From contig PDHQ01000227.1 of NCBI GenBank assembly GCA_003339415.1, positions 9,503 through 48,438 of the forward strand: DNA of 38,936 nucleotides. The letters run 5' to 3'. Each line of letters begins with the position of its first letter. The first letter of the stretch is position 1. The stretch comes from Ophiocordyceps camponoti-saundersi (nom. inval.) (lineage: Eukaryota; Ascomycota; Sordariomycetes; Hypocreales; Ophiocordycipitaceae). This document shows, in pieces, positions 19,719 to 31,508 of this stretch. The position numbers were made by a program, and so were the translations under genes. The notes beneath the pieces were generated by a model. That model was not told the origin of the DNA, ran no database searches, and saw nothing but the letters and a program-made list of their open reading frames with translations.

Positions 19719-21614
19719 CTAGATGACGTACTGCGCGGCAACATGCGGTTTCAGCAGAAGAAGATGAGTGATTTCCTGAGGGAGGAAGACTGACGGGGAT
19801 GAAGAGGTACGGAACCTGTCGCTCGTACTCTAGCCAGGCATCGCCGTACTTGGTGCGACAGCGATGAATGTCACGACGTGCGCGATGGGCGATCATGCAG
19901 CAGAAGAAGATGGGGTAGAACCATGGGAAGGGGCTCCTTTTTTTCGGAGTCGGGGTAGGAGTGTTGGGTTGCTTTCGTCAACAAAGTGAGATTAAGGGGG
20001 ATTCAGAAAGAGACATACTTGAAGCCCGTCACCAATCCCCAGGAGATGGCGAACCAGGCGTCGGCGGTGTAGTGGATCTTTCGCGCGAGACCGTACCAGC
20101 CGTCCACCAGAATGGTTCCTCGAGGGGACTCGATCGTCTTCGGGTTGTGGAGAGTCTGCCATGGAACCTGGGGAAAGGTGCTACGACTGACCATCTGGCC
20201 GCTTTCCATGGCTCGAAACCGGTTCTTCTGGCTGTTGCAGCTGTCCCAGACCCAGTACCAGAATAAATAGGAGGCGAACAAGGCTGTCAGGGCCCAGCGG
20301 TTCCAGCGATACTCGGAAGGGTGGTGGTTGGCGAGGTAGATGGTGCAGTGACAATACGAGAGCGGGACGCCGGCCAGGTTCCAAAAGATGAGCATGAACC
20401 CCCATTTCTCGTAGTACATGTCCCTATGAAAGCGTCAGCCTCGGAAGGAAAAGAAAGGGGTTGGAGTAGGAGGCGGGCTCTCACCAGGTGGTGATGATGA
20501 GTTCCTCGCCCTTGGCGCAGGCATTGGCGTAGAGGTAGTGCGCCAAAACGAGGAACAGCACCTCACCGGAGACATAGCCGTAGCGCTCGTATTGGCGGGC
20601 GGCGGCGCCGAGACTGAGGATGAGCAGCATATACCAAGGCATTCGAACCTCGCAGAACATTTTGAAGTCGAGGATGCCAAACATGCGCGGGTTCAGCTCG
20701 GCGCCCATGAAGAAGTCGTAGACGATGCGACCCGTCATACGATGTTGACTGCCCCTGTAGATGGCAGAGACGTAGGCGACGAGGCTGACGAGGAAGCCGC
20801 TGAGGATGGCGACGGACAGCAGTGGACCGAAGTGGTCGAGGGCCAGGTAGAGCGGCCAGATGCCGGAGAAGTGCAAGACGGCGAGGACGGCGAGGGTAAA
20901 GTACAGGCTGGCATAGGCGTTGCAGAAGTAAGGCAGCTGTCTCCCGCCCTCGTGCGGCAAAGGCTTTCCACGGCCCCAGACGCCGGGTAGAAGACAATAG
21001 CAGGCGGCCTGGAAGACGAGATAGGACCAGTACCAGAGCCAGGCGGAGGCGTGGGGAAACGCGCCGGTGTAGACGAGGTTGACCATCTCGGCGCCGAACT
21101 GCAGCCAAGTCTGGTCCGGCATCGGGACCGGAAGCTTGCCGTCGTAATAGGTGGCTCCGATCCACATGTACCACATGAGGACGGGGAACAGAACCATCAT
21201 GGCAGCCGTTCCGAGCGAGCCTCCGAACTCAAATTCGGCCGAGAGGTCGACTTTTGGGTCTTGTCCGGGTTTCCAGCCGTCGACGACGCGGGGGGAAGCG
21301 GATTTCCGCGCGGCGCCGCGAGAAGAGGCGACGCGCTTGACGCTGGAGTCGGAGCCTGATTTGCCGGAGTCGACGGAAGCGGCGGCGGCGCCATTGGAGC
21401 CGACTTTTCGCGTACCGGCTCTCGGCTTGACGGGCGCATCGGCCTCGTCGTCGTCTTCGACCAGCCTCGCGACAGAGCGGCGACTCCGGACGGAGCGAGC
21501 GCCTCGCGTCGACGTCTCGGCGGCCGAACTCGAGTCATTATCGAGATCGGACACGTCCTGGGGAAATGAGGATTGGCGACGCGACGAGCGGCGCATGACG
21601 GGTGTCGCGACCAT
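19719..21614 (-). CDS. erg4: Delta24(24(1))-sterol reductase (ERG4 family)
   Basis: Four exons, 21614-20485, 20423-20019, 19936-19795 and 19730-19719, join to 562 residues. About 125 Ser/Arg-rich residues precede a multi-pass membrane core. Conserved blocks are [16 protein letters not shown] (across intron 1), [20 protein letters not shown], and [27 protein letters not shown] with [21 protein letters not shown] at the end. The family reduces the C-24(28) double bond in the last step of ergosterol synthesis in the ER using NADPH. The final coding exon is only 12 bases (Tyr-Val-Ile-stop); without it the conserved C-terminus would be lost. The N-terminal extension is longer than in yeast Erg4 (about 470 residues), so the start could be further in. 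Confidence 0.93.
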
Positions 21615-22567
21615 GCCATCGAAGAGTTCTTTTTTCCTGAGACGATGAGGGTCAGACAGAGGAGCATTGACGGAAGAATGGGCGCGTTGTACCTCGGAGT
21701 CTGGCGCAGCGAATACCTCGACATGATGGATGTTTCGTCCGGTAAAGTCCGGGGGGCCGGAGAAGGGAAGAAGGAGAGGAAGAGGAGGAAAAGACGGAGA
21801 AGAAAGGGAGGGAGGAGAGGAGAGGAGAGAGGGAGGAAATGACGATTGTTAGGAGCAAGTAGAAGAAAGCTACCTCTCTGGTGTCTGCCTACCACCTACC
21901 ATCTACCTACCTACTTGCGGTAGGGTAATGAGAAGCCATCGCCATCATTTCTTTTCCTTAATTGCAATCCCTTACATAATCTCTCAGCGCCATGTTCTCG
22001 GCAAAGGGACAAGGTGAGGCGCAACTTGCAAGGGACTAGGAAGCCTATCGTGACGCGACAGACTTGCATTTCATCCGGGCTTTGGCATTGGGGACTGGGA
22101 GCCTGCACTCTATGCCTACCTACCTACCTACCTACTGCCTACTGCCTACTTGCCTACGAACATGCATACATACAGACTTACATACCATACAATTACATAC
22201 ACCGCAGGCGTTATTTGCTTCTTGGGTTTGTCAACTTTCAAGCGCCTCTTTGTATGTAATCTTGAGGTATTGTGTGCGTGTGTGCATCTATGGCTCGCTC
22301 CCTTTTATTACCTACCTCTCTCGGGGGGCCCTGCGCTGAGCGCTCGCTGTGGCCGCCCCCGCTAGTAGGGCCGCCCCCAGTGGAGTCGACCCCCCCCCCC
22401 CCCCCCGCCCCTGAGATGAGAGGCCCTCCTGGCCTGGCCGGTTGCTAACATCCTTACATACATACATCCATACTTGGACCTCGACGTCTCATCATCCCCT
22501 TCTGGAAATACACCTACCTACCTAACCTGCTCCTACCTCCGTCACCGTCTTCGCATCATCTTCAGCC
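21615..22567. promoter_or_regulatory. bidirectional promoter region of ERG4 and PLD1
   Basis: A 953-base divergent spacer. It has GA-rich sequence (21765-21840), TACCTACC repeats at 21888-21915, 22110-22155 and 22512-22525, CATACATACA at 22162-22175 and a C17 homopolymer at 22390-22406 that may be mis-sized. No defined sterol-regulator site was identified by eye. Confidence 0.5.
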
Positions 22568-25500
22568 ATGGCTGGAGGCGACGACGATCGAGACGAATCT
22601 GTGTCCCCTGGCACGCGGAGTCCTCAGCCGCCTGCCGATGCTAGCACTCAGCCACCACCACGTGCGTCGCCGGCCCCCCGTCCCGCCAGCTTCTCTCCTC
22701 TCAAGGACGACGAGGCCAAGGATTTCTGGAATGGGGGCCTGAAGCACCATGACATGTCGCCCAACAACGGTTTCGGACTGCGCTTCTCCCCCGTCATCGC
22801 CCACGAGCCGGATGAGCCGCCGTCTCCCCTCGGATCGCACCCCAGCTCCCCCGACGCCGTGGCCGTTACCGGCAGGCGCAGCGTTCAATTCGCAAGGCCG
22901 GACGCCTCGGAGGCTCCCAGTGGCTCCACGCCGGGCTTTCACGCTCGACACAGCTCCTGGGACCCCCCGGACACTCCTGCAAGGTCCCGAAGCGCGTCCA
23001 TCATGTCCAAGATCAGGGCCTTTGCGAGTAACCCCAACCTCCAGACGCCCAAGTCTCAAGCAAGTGCCTCGGCGCCCATGGATAATGCATCGCCGTCTTT
23101 GCCCAACTCACCTACCGTCAACCGCCTGGGCACCCGACTACCAGATACCCTCGCCGAGGAACAGTCCGACGCTGATGCAGACATCGAGGAGACGGCCGAT
23201 GAGGCGGCCGCCGCTCAACCAGGGGAGCCATCAAAAAAGAAGAAGAAGCGTAAGATGCGCCGCTTCAAGAAGGGGCAGTTGTCGCCCTCGACGCCCAACG
23301 GCCGACCAAACGACGCCGACAACATCGACACCTACAGCCGCCTGTTAAGGCGCCGTGCCAGCATGCCCGACACCTCGATTCACGCCAACATCATGTCCGA
23401 TGGTGATGTACGCGAGCAGCAGTCGAGGCGCAGGCCGTTTCGGAGGGGTCATTCTTACGCCGACGCCACCTTGAGGGAGCCCGGCGACGACAATGAGGAG
23501 GCCGTGGCGCCGAGGTCGGGCCACGTGCGCCGCGTCACCGTCCTCGGCGGTGGTGGCGTGTCGGACGGCGACGCCATGTCACCTCGGCGGCCCTTCTTCA
23601 ACTCGGAGCGGGCCTCTAATTTCGGCGCCCAGAAGTGGAAACAGGTCAAGAGTACGCTGAAGCTGCTGAGGCAGAAGAAGGAGGACCGCTTCGACTACTT
23701 CAAGTCGGCTGAGCTCATGGCCGAACTCAGGGCTGGCGCGCCGGCCGTCCTGATGCTTGCGAGCATGATTCAGCGGGACGAGCATGGGAACAAGAGGATC
23801 CCTGTTCTCCTGGAGCAGCTCAAGCTCAGGATCAAGGACAGCTGTCCCATACCGGACGACGACAGGGAGCGCCACTGGATCTTCACCTTTGAGCTCGAGT
23901 ACGGTAGTGGTCCCAGCCGGATGAGCTGGACTGTTGTTCGCAACATCCGCGACATCTATAACCTGCACTTCCGCTACAAGTTCGCTCTCGGCAACGACAA
24001 GTATATGCCGGGCCGCTCCGACCTGGGGACCCGCCCGAGGCAACCCAAGTTTCCTTACTCGGCCTTCCCCTACCTGCGCCGTGCCCGCATCAAGGGCGAC
24101 GACAGCGAGGACGAGGATCCGGCCAGCGGTCGCGGGGAAGACACGGCCGGCGAGGGGACGGCAGGGGAGGGGACGGCCGGCGAAGGGACGGCAGGGGAAG
24201 GCACAGCGGGGGAGGGGACGGCCGGCGATGCGGCGACCGACTCAGGCCAGCCGCAGCCGCGACATCGAAAGTCGCGTGCGAACCTGTGGGGTATGCGGCG
24301 TCGTTCGACCGGCTTCACGGACCCGGGCGATGTCTCCAACGCCGAGGCGGCGCAGTCGAGCGCGGCGCTGGACTTGATGAGCCGGAGACAGCGCTACGTC
24401 GAGAAACAAAGACGCACGCTGGAGAAGTATCTGTCCGAGATGATTCGCTGGCTCATGTTCCGGGCCGACAGCAACCGTCTATGTCGCTTCCTCGAGCTGT
24501 CCGCCCTCGGCGTGCGTCTCGCAGCCGAGGGCAGCTATCACGGCAAGGAGGGCTTCCTTCACATTCAGTCGTCCAAGGGATTGGACTTTCGTCGCGTTCT
24601 GACACCGGCAAAGGTCATCGCCCGTCACAGTCGCAAGTGGTTTCTCGTTCGGCAGAGTTACATAGTATGTGTCGAGTCACCCGAGAACATGAACATATAC
24701 GACGTCTACCTGGTCGACTCCAAGTTTAGCATCGTTTCGAAGCGCAACCCGCTGAAGAAGATGGGGTCTAACAAGCAGTCCGAGATCGATCTGACGGTGG
24801 ATGCGCCGCGCGAGAAGCACCACACGCTCACGCTATGCACGTCGGAACGCAAGGTTCGACTCTTCTCCAGTTACCAGTCCGTCATGAAGCAGTTTGAAGA
24901 GTCCATCAACGAGATGCTCCGCCAGACGCCATGGTACGAAAAGAAGCGTTTCGGCAGCTTTGCCCCGGTCCGTACCGGCGTCTTCGCTCAGTGGCTCGTC
25001 GACGGCCGAGACTACATGTGGAACGTGTCGAGGGCCATCAACATGGCTCGGGATGTCATTTACATCCACGACTGGTGGCTGAGCCCCGAGCTCTACATGC
25101 GGAGGCCCGCGTGCATCAGCCAGAAGTGGCGTCTCGACAGACTACTACAGAAGAAGGCCCGCGAAGGCGTCAAGATCTTCGTCATCATCTACCGTAACGT
25201 CGAGGCCGCCATTCCCATCGACTCAGAGTACACCAAGTTCTCCCTACTAAACCTGCATCCAAACATCTTCGTTCAGCGATCCCCCAACCAGTTCAAAAAG
25301 AACCAGTTCTTCTTCGCGCACCACGAGAAAATATGCATCGTCGACCACGATGTGGCCTTTCTGGGCGGCGTTGACCTTTGCTTCGGCCGCTGGGACTGTC
25401 CTCAGCACCCAATCGTCGACGACAAGCCGACGGGTTTCGAGATGTCTGAGCGGCCCAAGGACGCCGAACACTGCCAGCTGTTTCCTGGCAAGGACTACTC

Positions 25501-28000
25501 GAACCCGAGGGTGCAGGACTTTTTCCGACTCAACGAGCCCTACGAAGAAATGTACGATCGCAGCAAGGTGCCCCGGATGCCCTGGCACGACGTGGCCATG
25601 CAGGTCGTTGGCCAGCCGGCCCGTGACCTCACCCGACACTTTGTCCAGCGGTGGAACTACCTCCGTCGCGGACGCAAGCCGACACGACCATTACCCTTTC
25701 TGCTGCCGCCTCCGGATGCTAAGCTGGACGAACTCGACGCGCTCGGCCTGACGGGCACTTGCGAGGTGCAGATCCTTCGGTCCGCCGCGACCTGGTCGCT
25801 TGGCATCGAACAGACGGAGCATAGCATCCAGACGGCCTACATCAAGATGATCGAGGAGTCGGAGCACTTCATCTACATGGAGAACCAGTTTTTCATTACC
25901 AGCACCGAGGCGTACAATACCAAGATTGTCAATCGCATCGGAGACGCCCTCGTGGAACGCATCATCCGCGCTCGCGACGCGGGCGAAGACTGGCGTTGTG
26001 CCATTGTCATCCCCCTGATGCCCGGCTTTCAAAATACGGTCGATGAACAGGAGGGAACCAGCGTCCGCCTCATCGTCATGTGTCAGTACCGAAGCATCTG
26101 TCGAGGTGAGCATTCCATATTTGGCCGTCTCCGGGCGGTCGGCATCGACCCGGAGGACTATATTGGCTTCTATTCCTTGCGGCAGTGGGGAGTCATGGGA
26201 AACGAGGCTCTGGTGACGGAGCAGCTGTACATCCACGCCAAGACCATCATCGTCGATGACCGGGTTGCGCTCATCGGGTCCGCCAACATCAACGAACGGT
26301 CCATGCTGGGCACGAGAGACTCGGAATGCGCTGCTCTCGTGCGAGATACTGATATGGTTTGGTCAAAGATGGCTGGCAAGCCGTATCAGGTCGGTCGGTT
26401 TGCTCACACCTTGCGTCTGCGTCTGATGCGGGAGCATCTGGGCTTAGACGTCGACGAGATCCTGGAGGAGGAGAGACAGCAGGAGATGGATCGACAGGCA
26501 TTCGATCGGGAAATGGAGCAAATCTACGGCAACGGCTCGGCGCCCTCGGCGGTCGCCGGTCCTAGCACAGAACGCGGGAGACAGCTCGACACGCAGACGC
26601 CCCCCATGTTTCGGCTGCCGAGCTTCAACCACGACGCTGACGCGGAGGCGACTCAGGACCTCGATGACGCGTCAGTCAAGGGCAAAGAAAATCTAAAGGA
26701 TTCAAGGGTGACGGGGAAGAAGCACCAGCAGGACGTGTCGGGGTACGGGTTAGATCACTGGAAGAGCGCCGAGGAAGCAGGCCTGGATAGGGGCCGCGAC
26801 TCGGTCATCGTGAATGGACGCGAGGTGCTCGTGCAAAGTTTCGACAGCCTGGGAAAAGGAGCCCTGGACTCTCCCAGGTCGCCGCACGATCCGATGTCAG
26901 CCGCAGAGAGTCGGCGTCAAGAGTCTCCGGAGGCCAGCAAAGACATGATACCGCCGATCCCTCCACTGAACCGGCGTGGTACGGAGCAACTCGGGATGCC
27001 TCGAGCTGCCCAGCTTCCCCCTTTGCCTGTGATTGACGACACGGACATCGGGGGCCCGCCCGTTCACATAGACCCTTTGACGGGCCGGCCGACGCAAGGC
27101 ACCCTTCATCCGATGGCGGCAGACATCCAGGCGGCGGATATTACCAAGGACTGTATGCGGGATCCCGTGGATTCCAGCTTCATGGACGAGATTTGGAACC
27201 GCGCGGCTAAGAACAACACGAAGCTTTATCGCAGGGTTTTCCGTTGCATGCCGGACTCGGAGGTTAGCACATGGGCCGAGTACCGCGAGTATATGGAATA
27301 CGGTGAAAGGCTACGGGCGGCCATGGAGGGCAAGCCGGCGGGCGAGCCGAGCGAGCTCAAGAACGAGATGAGTCACGCTAAGGAGTCGACAGCAGGCGGA
27401 GCCGGTATCAGCGCGCCGGGGCCCGAGGCCATGAGCAAGGCGGTCCGAAAGGAGCTGCGAAAGGTGTCGGACAAGTTGTCGGAGAAGACGCCGGGGCCGG
27501 TTGCGGACGGCGAAAAGTCCCGGACGACGGGTGAGGGAGGAGAGGCACCGGTCCGCGAGAAGTCGCCCATGCGAAGCGCGGGCTCGGAGCCGCTGTTGAG
27601 TGCAGGGTACGAGTCGCAGGGGGGTCCGCCCTCAGCGCACGCAACGTTCCCTACGCTGGAGAACGGGACGAGCAGGGAGCGCAAGACGGTCTTTTCCCCC
27701 GTCGACAACGGGCATCCCGGGTCCATCAAGCGCCGTCGCCGAGCCGCTACCAAGGGCAGCAAGCGCGGGCTTTCGATGGAGGAGATGCCGTCACGGGCCG
27801 ACGCCGAGGAGTTGTTGAAGATGATACAGGGGAACCTGGTGCAGTTCCCGTACGACTGGCTGCTGACGGAAGAGCAGAACGGCAACTGGGGCTACCAAGT
27901 GGACGGCGTAGCCCCGCTGGCCATCTAGTAAGTCAAGCAACCCGCGAACGCGAGCCTAGCTGGTAACTAACCCTGTTTCCCCTTTCCTCTTAGTGATTGA
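22568..28000 (+). CDS. pld1: phospholipase D1 (PX-PH-HKD type)
   Basis: The main exon is 22568-27927. A likely 66-base intron (donor GTAAGT, branch TAACTAAC, pyrimidine tract, TTAG) leads to a 7-base exon at 27994-28000, giving 1788 residues ending AIYD. If unspliced, the frame stops at 27928 after AI. A disordered Ser/Pro-rich N-terminus (about 1-370) is followed by a PX domain (about 409-504), a GEGTA repeat (522-554) and a PH-like domain (about 620-780). The two catalytic HKD motifs are HEKICIVD (His919, Lys921, Asp926) and HAKTIIVD (His1223, Lys1225, Asp1230), with GSANINERS after the second. Family members hydrolyse phosphatidylcholine to phosphatidic acid at membranes, and yeast Spo14 is needed for sporulation. 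The C-terminal 450 residues are low complexity until a conserved end near YDWLLTEEQNGNWGYQ. Confidence 0.93.
24135..24230 (+). repeat. in-frame 15-bp tandem repeat (GEGTA)
   Basis: Six imperfect 15-base units encode GEDTA then five GEGTA copies, between the PX and PH domains of phospholipase D1. Synonymous differences among units (GCC/GCA/GCG, GGG/GGC) show it is not a very recent expansion throughout. Confidence 0.9.
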
Positions 28001-28349
28001 TTCTTCTCGGTCGTGTTCAAGGCATATGGTAGGCGACAAGCATGTGCTTCAAGGGCGGTTTGTTGACTCTCGGGAGTAAATGGGAAGCAGGCAAGGCGTC
28101 ATGGGCATGGAAATACGCGCGTTGGTGTGTGTCATGGATGAGTGAATGGACGAGCATGGAAACGGCGTCAGGCACGGCAAAACCGACTTTGGCTGCTACA
28201 GGGTTTCTATGAGATTTTGATACATTTTGTACATACATGTATTGGTAATTCTAGAAGTCTGCGTCGGCTGAGGTTGTCGAGGGCCTGCTTCTGCGGCTTC
28301 ATTGCCTCTGTTGTTCTATACGTTGTATATATCGTGACTCAGTTACGTG
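28001..28349. other. convergent 3' region of PLD1 and COQ7
   Basis: About 350 bases between convergent stops. No gene is seen. TTTTGTACATACATGTATTGG at 28223-28243 may belong to a 3' processing region. Confidence 0.5.
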
Positions 28350-29107
28350 CTACACTCGCTCACTCAACCATATCGCGGCGCGACAGCCCGCTCCTATGAC
28401 GCCAGTCAAGAGCCAATAAGGCTCGGCCTTTTTGGCGTCATGCTGGACAGCATGATCAAGGTGTTCGAGCTCCTCGTCGCGGATCCTCGAAAAGGTGGCG
28501 ATGAGGTCCTTGATTTCGGGACCAACATCATAGCCATCCTTTTCCCACTGGCTGACCATTTCAAGCAGGGTTCGAATCTGGCCGGTGTAGTGTTCACCAA
28601 TGACCGTCTCGACAGCCTCGGTGCAGGCCATGGCAGCCTCACGTCCCAAGAGGGCGGTAGTCCAGCCCAAGCTGGTGGCGAAGCCGATCCATATCGGCGT
28701 GAGGGCGGTAGGCCGGACGCGGTGCTTGTGAATGAGGGCGTTGAAGGTACTTAGGTGGGCGGCTTCTTGGTCGTACATGTGTCTCATCAGGGGGCGGAGG
28801 TGCGGGTGGCGGCGGACCAAAGGGGGGGTTTGCGCCGTGTAGATGAGAGTGGCGGCTAGCTCGCCGGCTTGATTGACGCGTAGCTGATTTTAGAGAGTCA
28901 ATGACAGCTGCCCCGGGGGGGAAGAGGGGGACGGACTGCGGAGGAGAGATATTCGCGCTGTTCATCTGACAGAGGCTTGAGCTTGGGCGATGAAGAAGAA
29001 GAAGGTGGTGGTGTTGTTGTTGTTGTCGCGGAGAGCGTTCGATAGCCGCGCGGGAGATGCTTGGAGAGACGAAATGGCACGCGAGAGAAAGACGCAATCG
29101 CAGACAT
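28350..29107 (-). CDS. coq7: 5-demethoxyubiquinone hydroxylase COQ7
   Basis: Two exons, 29107-28937 and 28883-28350, join in frame to 234 residues. The N-terminus (SRVPFRLSKHLPRGYRTLS) is Arg-rich without acids, as in a mitochondrial presequence. The junction restores LSSALRVNQAGELAATLIY. Di-iron ligand motifs typical of the family are present: QAGEL, DQEAAH, EAVETVIGEHY and RDEELEH, with the GCRAAIWLSE end. COQ7 hydroxylates demethoxyubiquinone in the matrix-side CoQ synthome, the penultimate step of ubiquinone synthesis. The 53-base intron uses a GTCCGT donor and AATCAG acceptor. An upstream in-frame ATG at 29134 would add nine residues; 29107 was preferred because the presequence then starts directly. 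It is divergent from RTF1. Confidence 0.93.
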
Positions 29108-29447
29108 TGATAATAAGGGCGATTCCAGCGTCAATGGAACTCTATTGTCGACTCTCTCAATCGTAATACCGTTTATTCTTCACCATCTTCGCTCGTCTGA
29201 TGGCTCTGAAGGAATGACGTCGGTAGGGACACGGAGTCGGATAAACTATTCACCGACAGTGAGGCTGAGCAGCACGTTCAGCAGCAACAGGCAGGCTGCA
29301 GCTTGCGTCTGCATCCAACGGCGCTTCTCCTACGAATAGAACTAGCGAGCTGTCCATACTGGCATCTTCGAATTCGCCCTTGGCTGCTTCTTGTCTGTTG
29401 CCTCTCTCTGAGCGTTGAGTTGCAGCTGCGAGAGGCGCGTCGTCACC
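29108..29447. promoter_or_regulatory. bidirectional promoter region of COQ7 and RTF1
   Basis: A 340-base divergent spacer that must hold both promoters and 5' UTRs. No TATA box or specific factor site could be assigned. Confidence 0.45.
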
Positions 29448-31437
29448 ATGGCCGACATCGACGACGAGCTTCTGGCCCTCGCCGGAGGGGATTCGGAGGA
29501 TGAGGGCTCGCGAAGAGATGCGTCCGCTTCGCCGGCGAGAACGGAGTCGGCGAAGAAGGCGAAGAGGCGCAACTCGGGGGACAAGGAAGAGGCGTAAGTT
29601 TGGATTTTCTCTTTGTCATTTGTGCTGCCCCCCAAGTTTTGGCCCTGTTTCTTCTTCGGGCAGCTGGCAGCTGGCTGGCGACGTTTTCTACCCGACACTT
29701 GGCTGACCTTTTCTCCCCTTCTTTATCTCTCTTCACAGCACATCGATGCCAGGAACGCCCAACTCACTCGAGTCGGCACCCATGGACGAATCCGACTCGG
29801 ACGCTGAGCAGCCAGCGCCGCGCGGTGGCGGCGGCGGCGGCGGCGAGAGCGATCAAAAGTATCCCTTCGAGGGCTTGTTCGCCAGCCAGGCGGAAAAAGC
29901 ACAGATCATGGCGATGCGCGAGGTGGAGCGGGAGCAAATCATCGCTGACCGTATCTCCGAAGTTGAACGGCAGAGACAAAATCGCTTGCTGCGCCAAATG
30001 GTCACTTCTGTTGAAAACGAAGAGCGTAAGCACGTCAAGAAGAAGCGAAGCGCCGAGGCGGCTGACCTCAACGACGGCGACCGGTCGACCTCGAGGCAGC
30101 GCACCGGAAAGCCCAATGAGACGGCTATGGACTCGCTGCGCAGGGCAAAGGCGGAGAAGCAGCGCCGAAAGGAAGACCAGGATCGGCGCAAGGACGCCAT
30201 CTCGCCCCGACGCGACACTGCGGGCCAGCCCGAGAGCGACCACGACTTTGATCGGGTGCGGTCCCGGACTCCGCAGGACGACAGCGAGGCCAAGGGTCTA
30301 CCCCCGGCGGAGTTGCAGGATTACGAAAGGGTTCGTGTCGGTCGCAACGAGTTTGCTCAGGTCTGCTCGACGCCCGGGTTTGAGAAGGCCATCACGGGCT
30401 GCTTCATCCGCCTCAACGTCGGCGCTCACCCTGAGACAGGCATCACGCAGTACCGTATGGCCTGGATTAAAGGTGTGACCCCTTTCATTCCATTTCCGTT
30501 ACAAGATTCGTGAGAAGGCTGACGCGGCGGTCGCCAGGGTTTGCGACGGGTCGGCCCTACGCCATTACGGGGCCGAATGGCCAGTTTGTGACGGACCAGT
30601 ACATCAAGGCGGCGCATGGAAAGGCAACTAGGGACTTTCCTTTCATTTCGACGTCTAGTGGAAAGTTAACCGAGGTAAGTCTTGAGAACGACGTCGAGCA
30701 TGATGGGATGACGACTGACGAGAAGGCAGGCCGAGCTGAACCGTTTCGTCATTACATGCCGAAACGAAGGCGTAACTCTGCCGACGAAACAGTCGCTGGT
30801 CGACAAGATCGACGCCATCAACGCGCTCATCAACCACAACTGGACGAGCGAGGAGATTAAGGAGCGGCTGGCGAAACGCAACGAGCTCAAGCGACGCTTC
30901 GACCCAGAACAGCGCGAGCGGCTGGGACGGCTACTGGACGAAGCAGTTGCGCGGGGCGAGGAGAGCAAGGTGGAGCAGCTACAGCAGGAGCTGGCCGACC
31001 TGAGCGGAAAGCGACTGGCCTTCAGAACGACGCTGGACGCGGCGCGAGGCGGCGAGACTGCCAAGTCTTCGGAGCAGGACCGGCTCGCGGAGCGGAACCG
31101 GGAGAACCGACGAATGAACGTTGAGCAGGTTCGCAGGGCGCAGCTTAAGGAGAAGGCCAAGTCGCGAGGCGGCGGCGTCGGCGAAGACGGGACACGACGA
31201 CCGCGGATCAAGGGTGCCAAATCTGCCGAAGACGAGCGGCAGCAACAGCAGGCACAACAGCAACAGCAGCAGCAGAGCAGCGCGGCGGACAGTGCGGCGA
31301 AGCAGATGGCGTCGCATCTGGCCAAGTTGCAGGAGAAGAAGCACGGCGACGGCAAGGGGCTACCGACGATTCATAAGCCGCTGATGGACGACGAAGTCAT
31401 TGGGGCGTTGGACCTGGAGATTGACGTTGAGATTTAG
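29448..31437 (+). CDS. rtf1: Paf1-complex subunit RTF1 (Plus3 domain)
   Basis: Four exons, 29448-29593, 29739-30472, 30538-30674 and 30730-31437, join in frame to 574 residues. The acidic start MADIDDELLALAGGDSEDEG is typical of fungal RTF1. Next come a KYPFEGLF box, a charged coiled-coil stretch (EVEREQIIADRISEVERQRQ), and the Plus3 domain at about 244-365, spanning YERVRVGRNEFAQ through GFATGRPYAITGPNGQFVTDQYIKAAHG to NEGVTLPTKQ. A long charged helix and a Gln-rich patch follow. RTF1 links the Paf1 complex to Spt5 and stimulates H2B ubiquitylation during RNA polymerase II elongation. Introns 2 and 3 interrupt the Plus3 domain, and both junctions restore conserved residues. Confidence 0.94.
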
Positions 31438-31508
31438 CCTCTTGCCTCATGGCGTGTACTCTACTATCTGGTATGTTTGTATGTATGTAAATATTAGAAG
31501 CCTTTCAT

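Noticed and set aside
22562..23059. 165-codon minus-strand frame at the PLD1 start
   Set aside because: It is antisense to the N-terminus of phospholipase D1, without motif.
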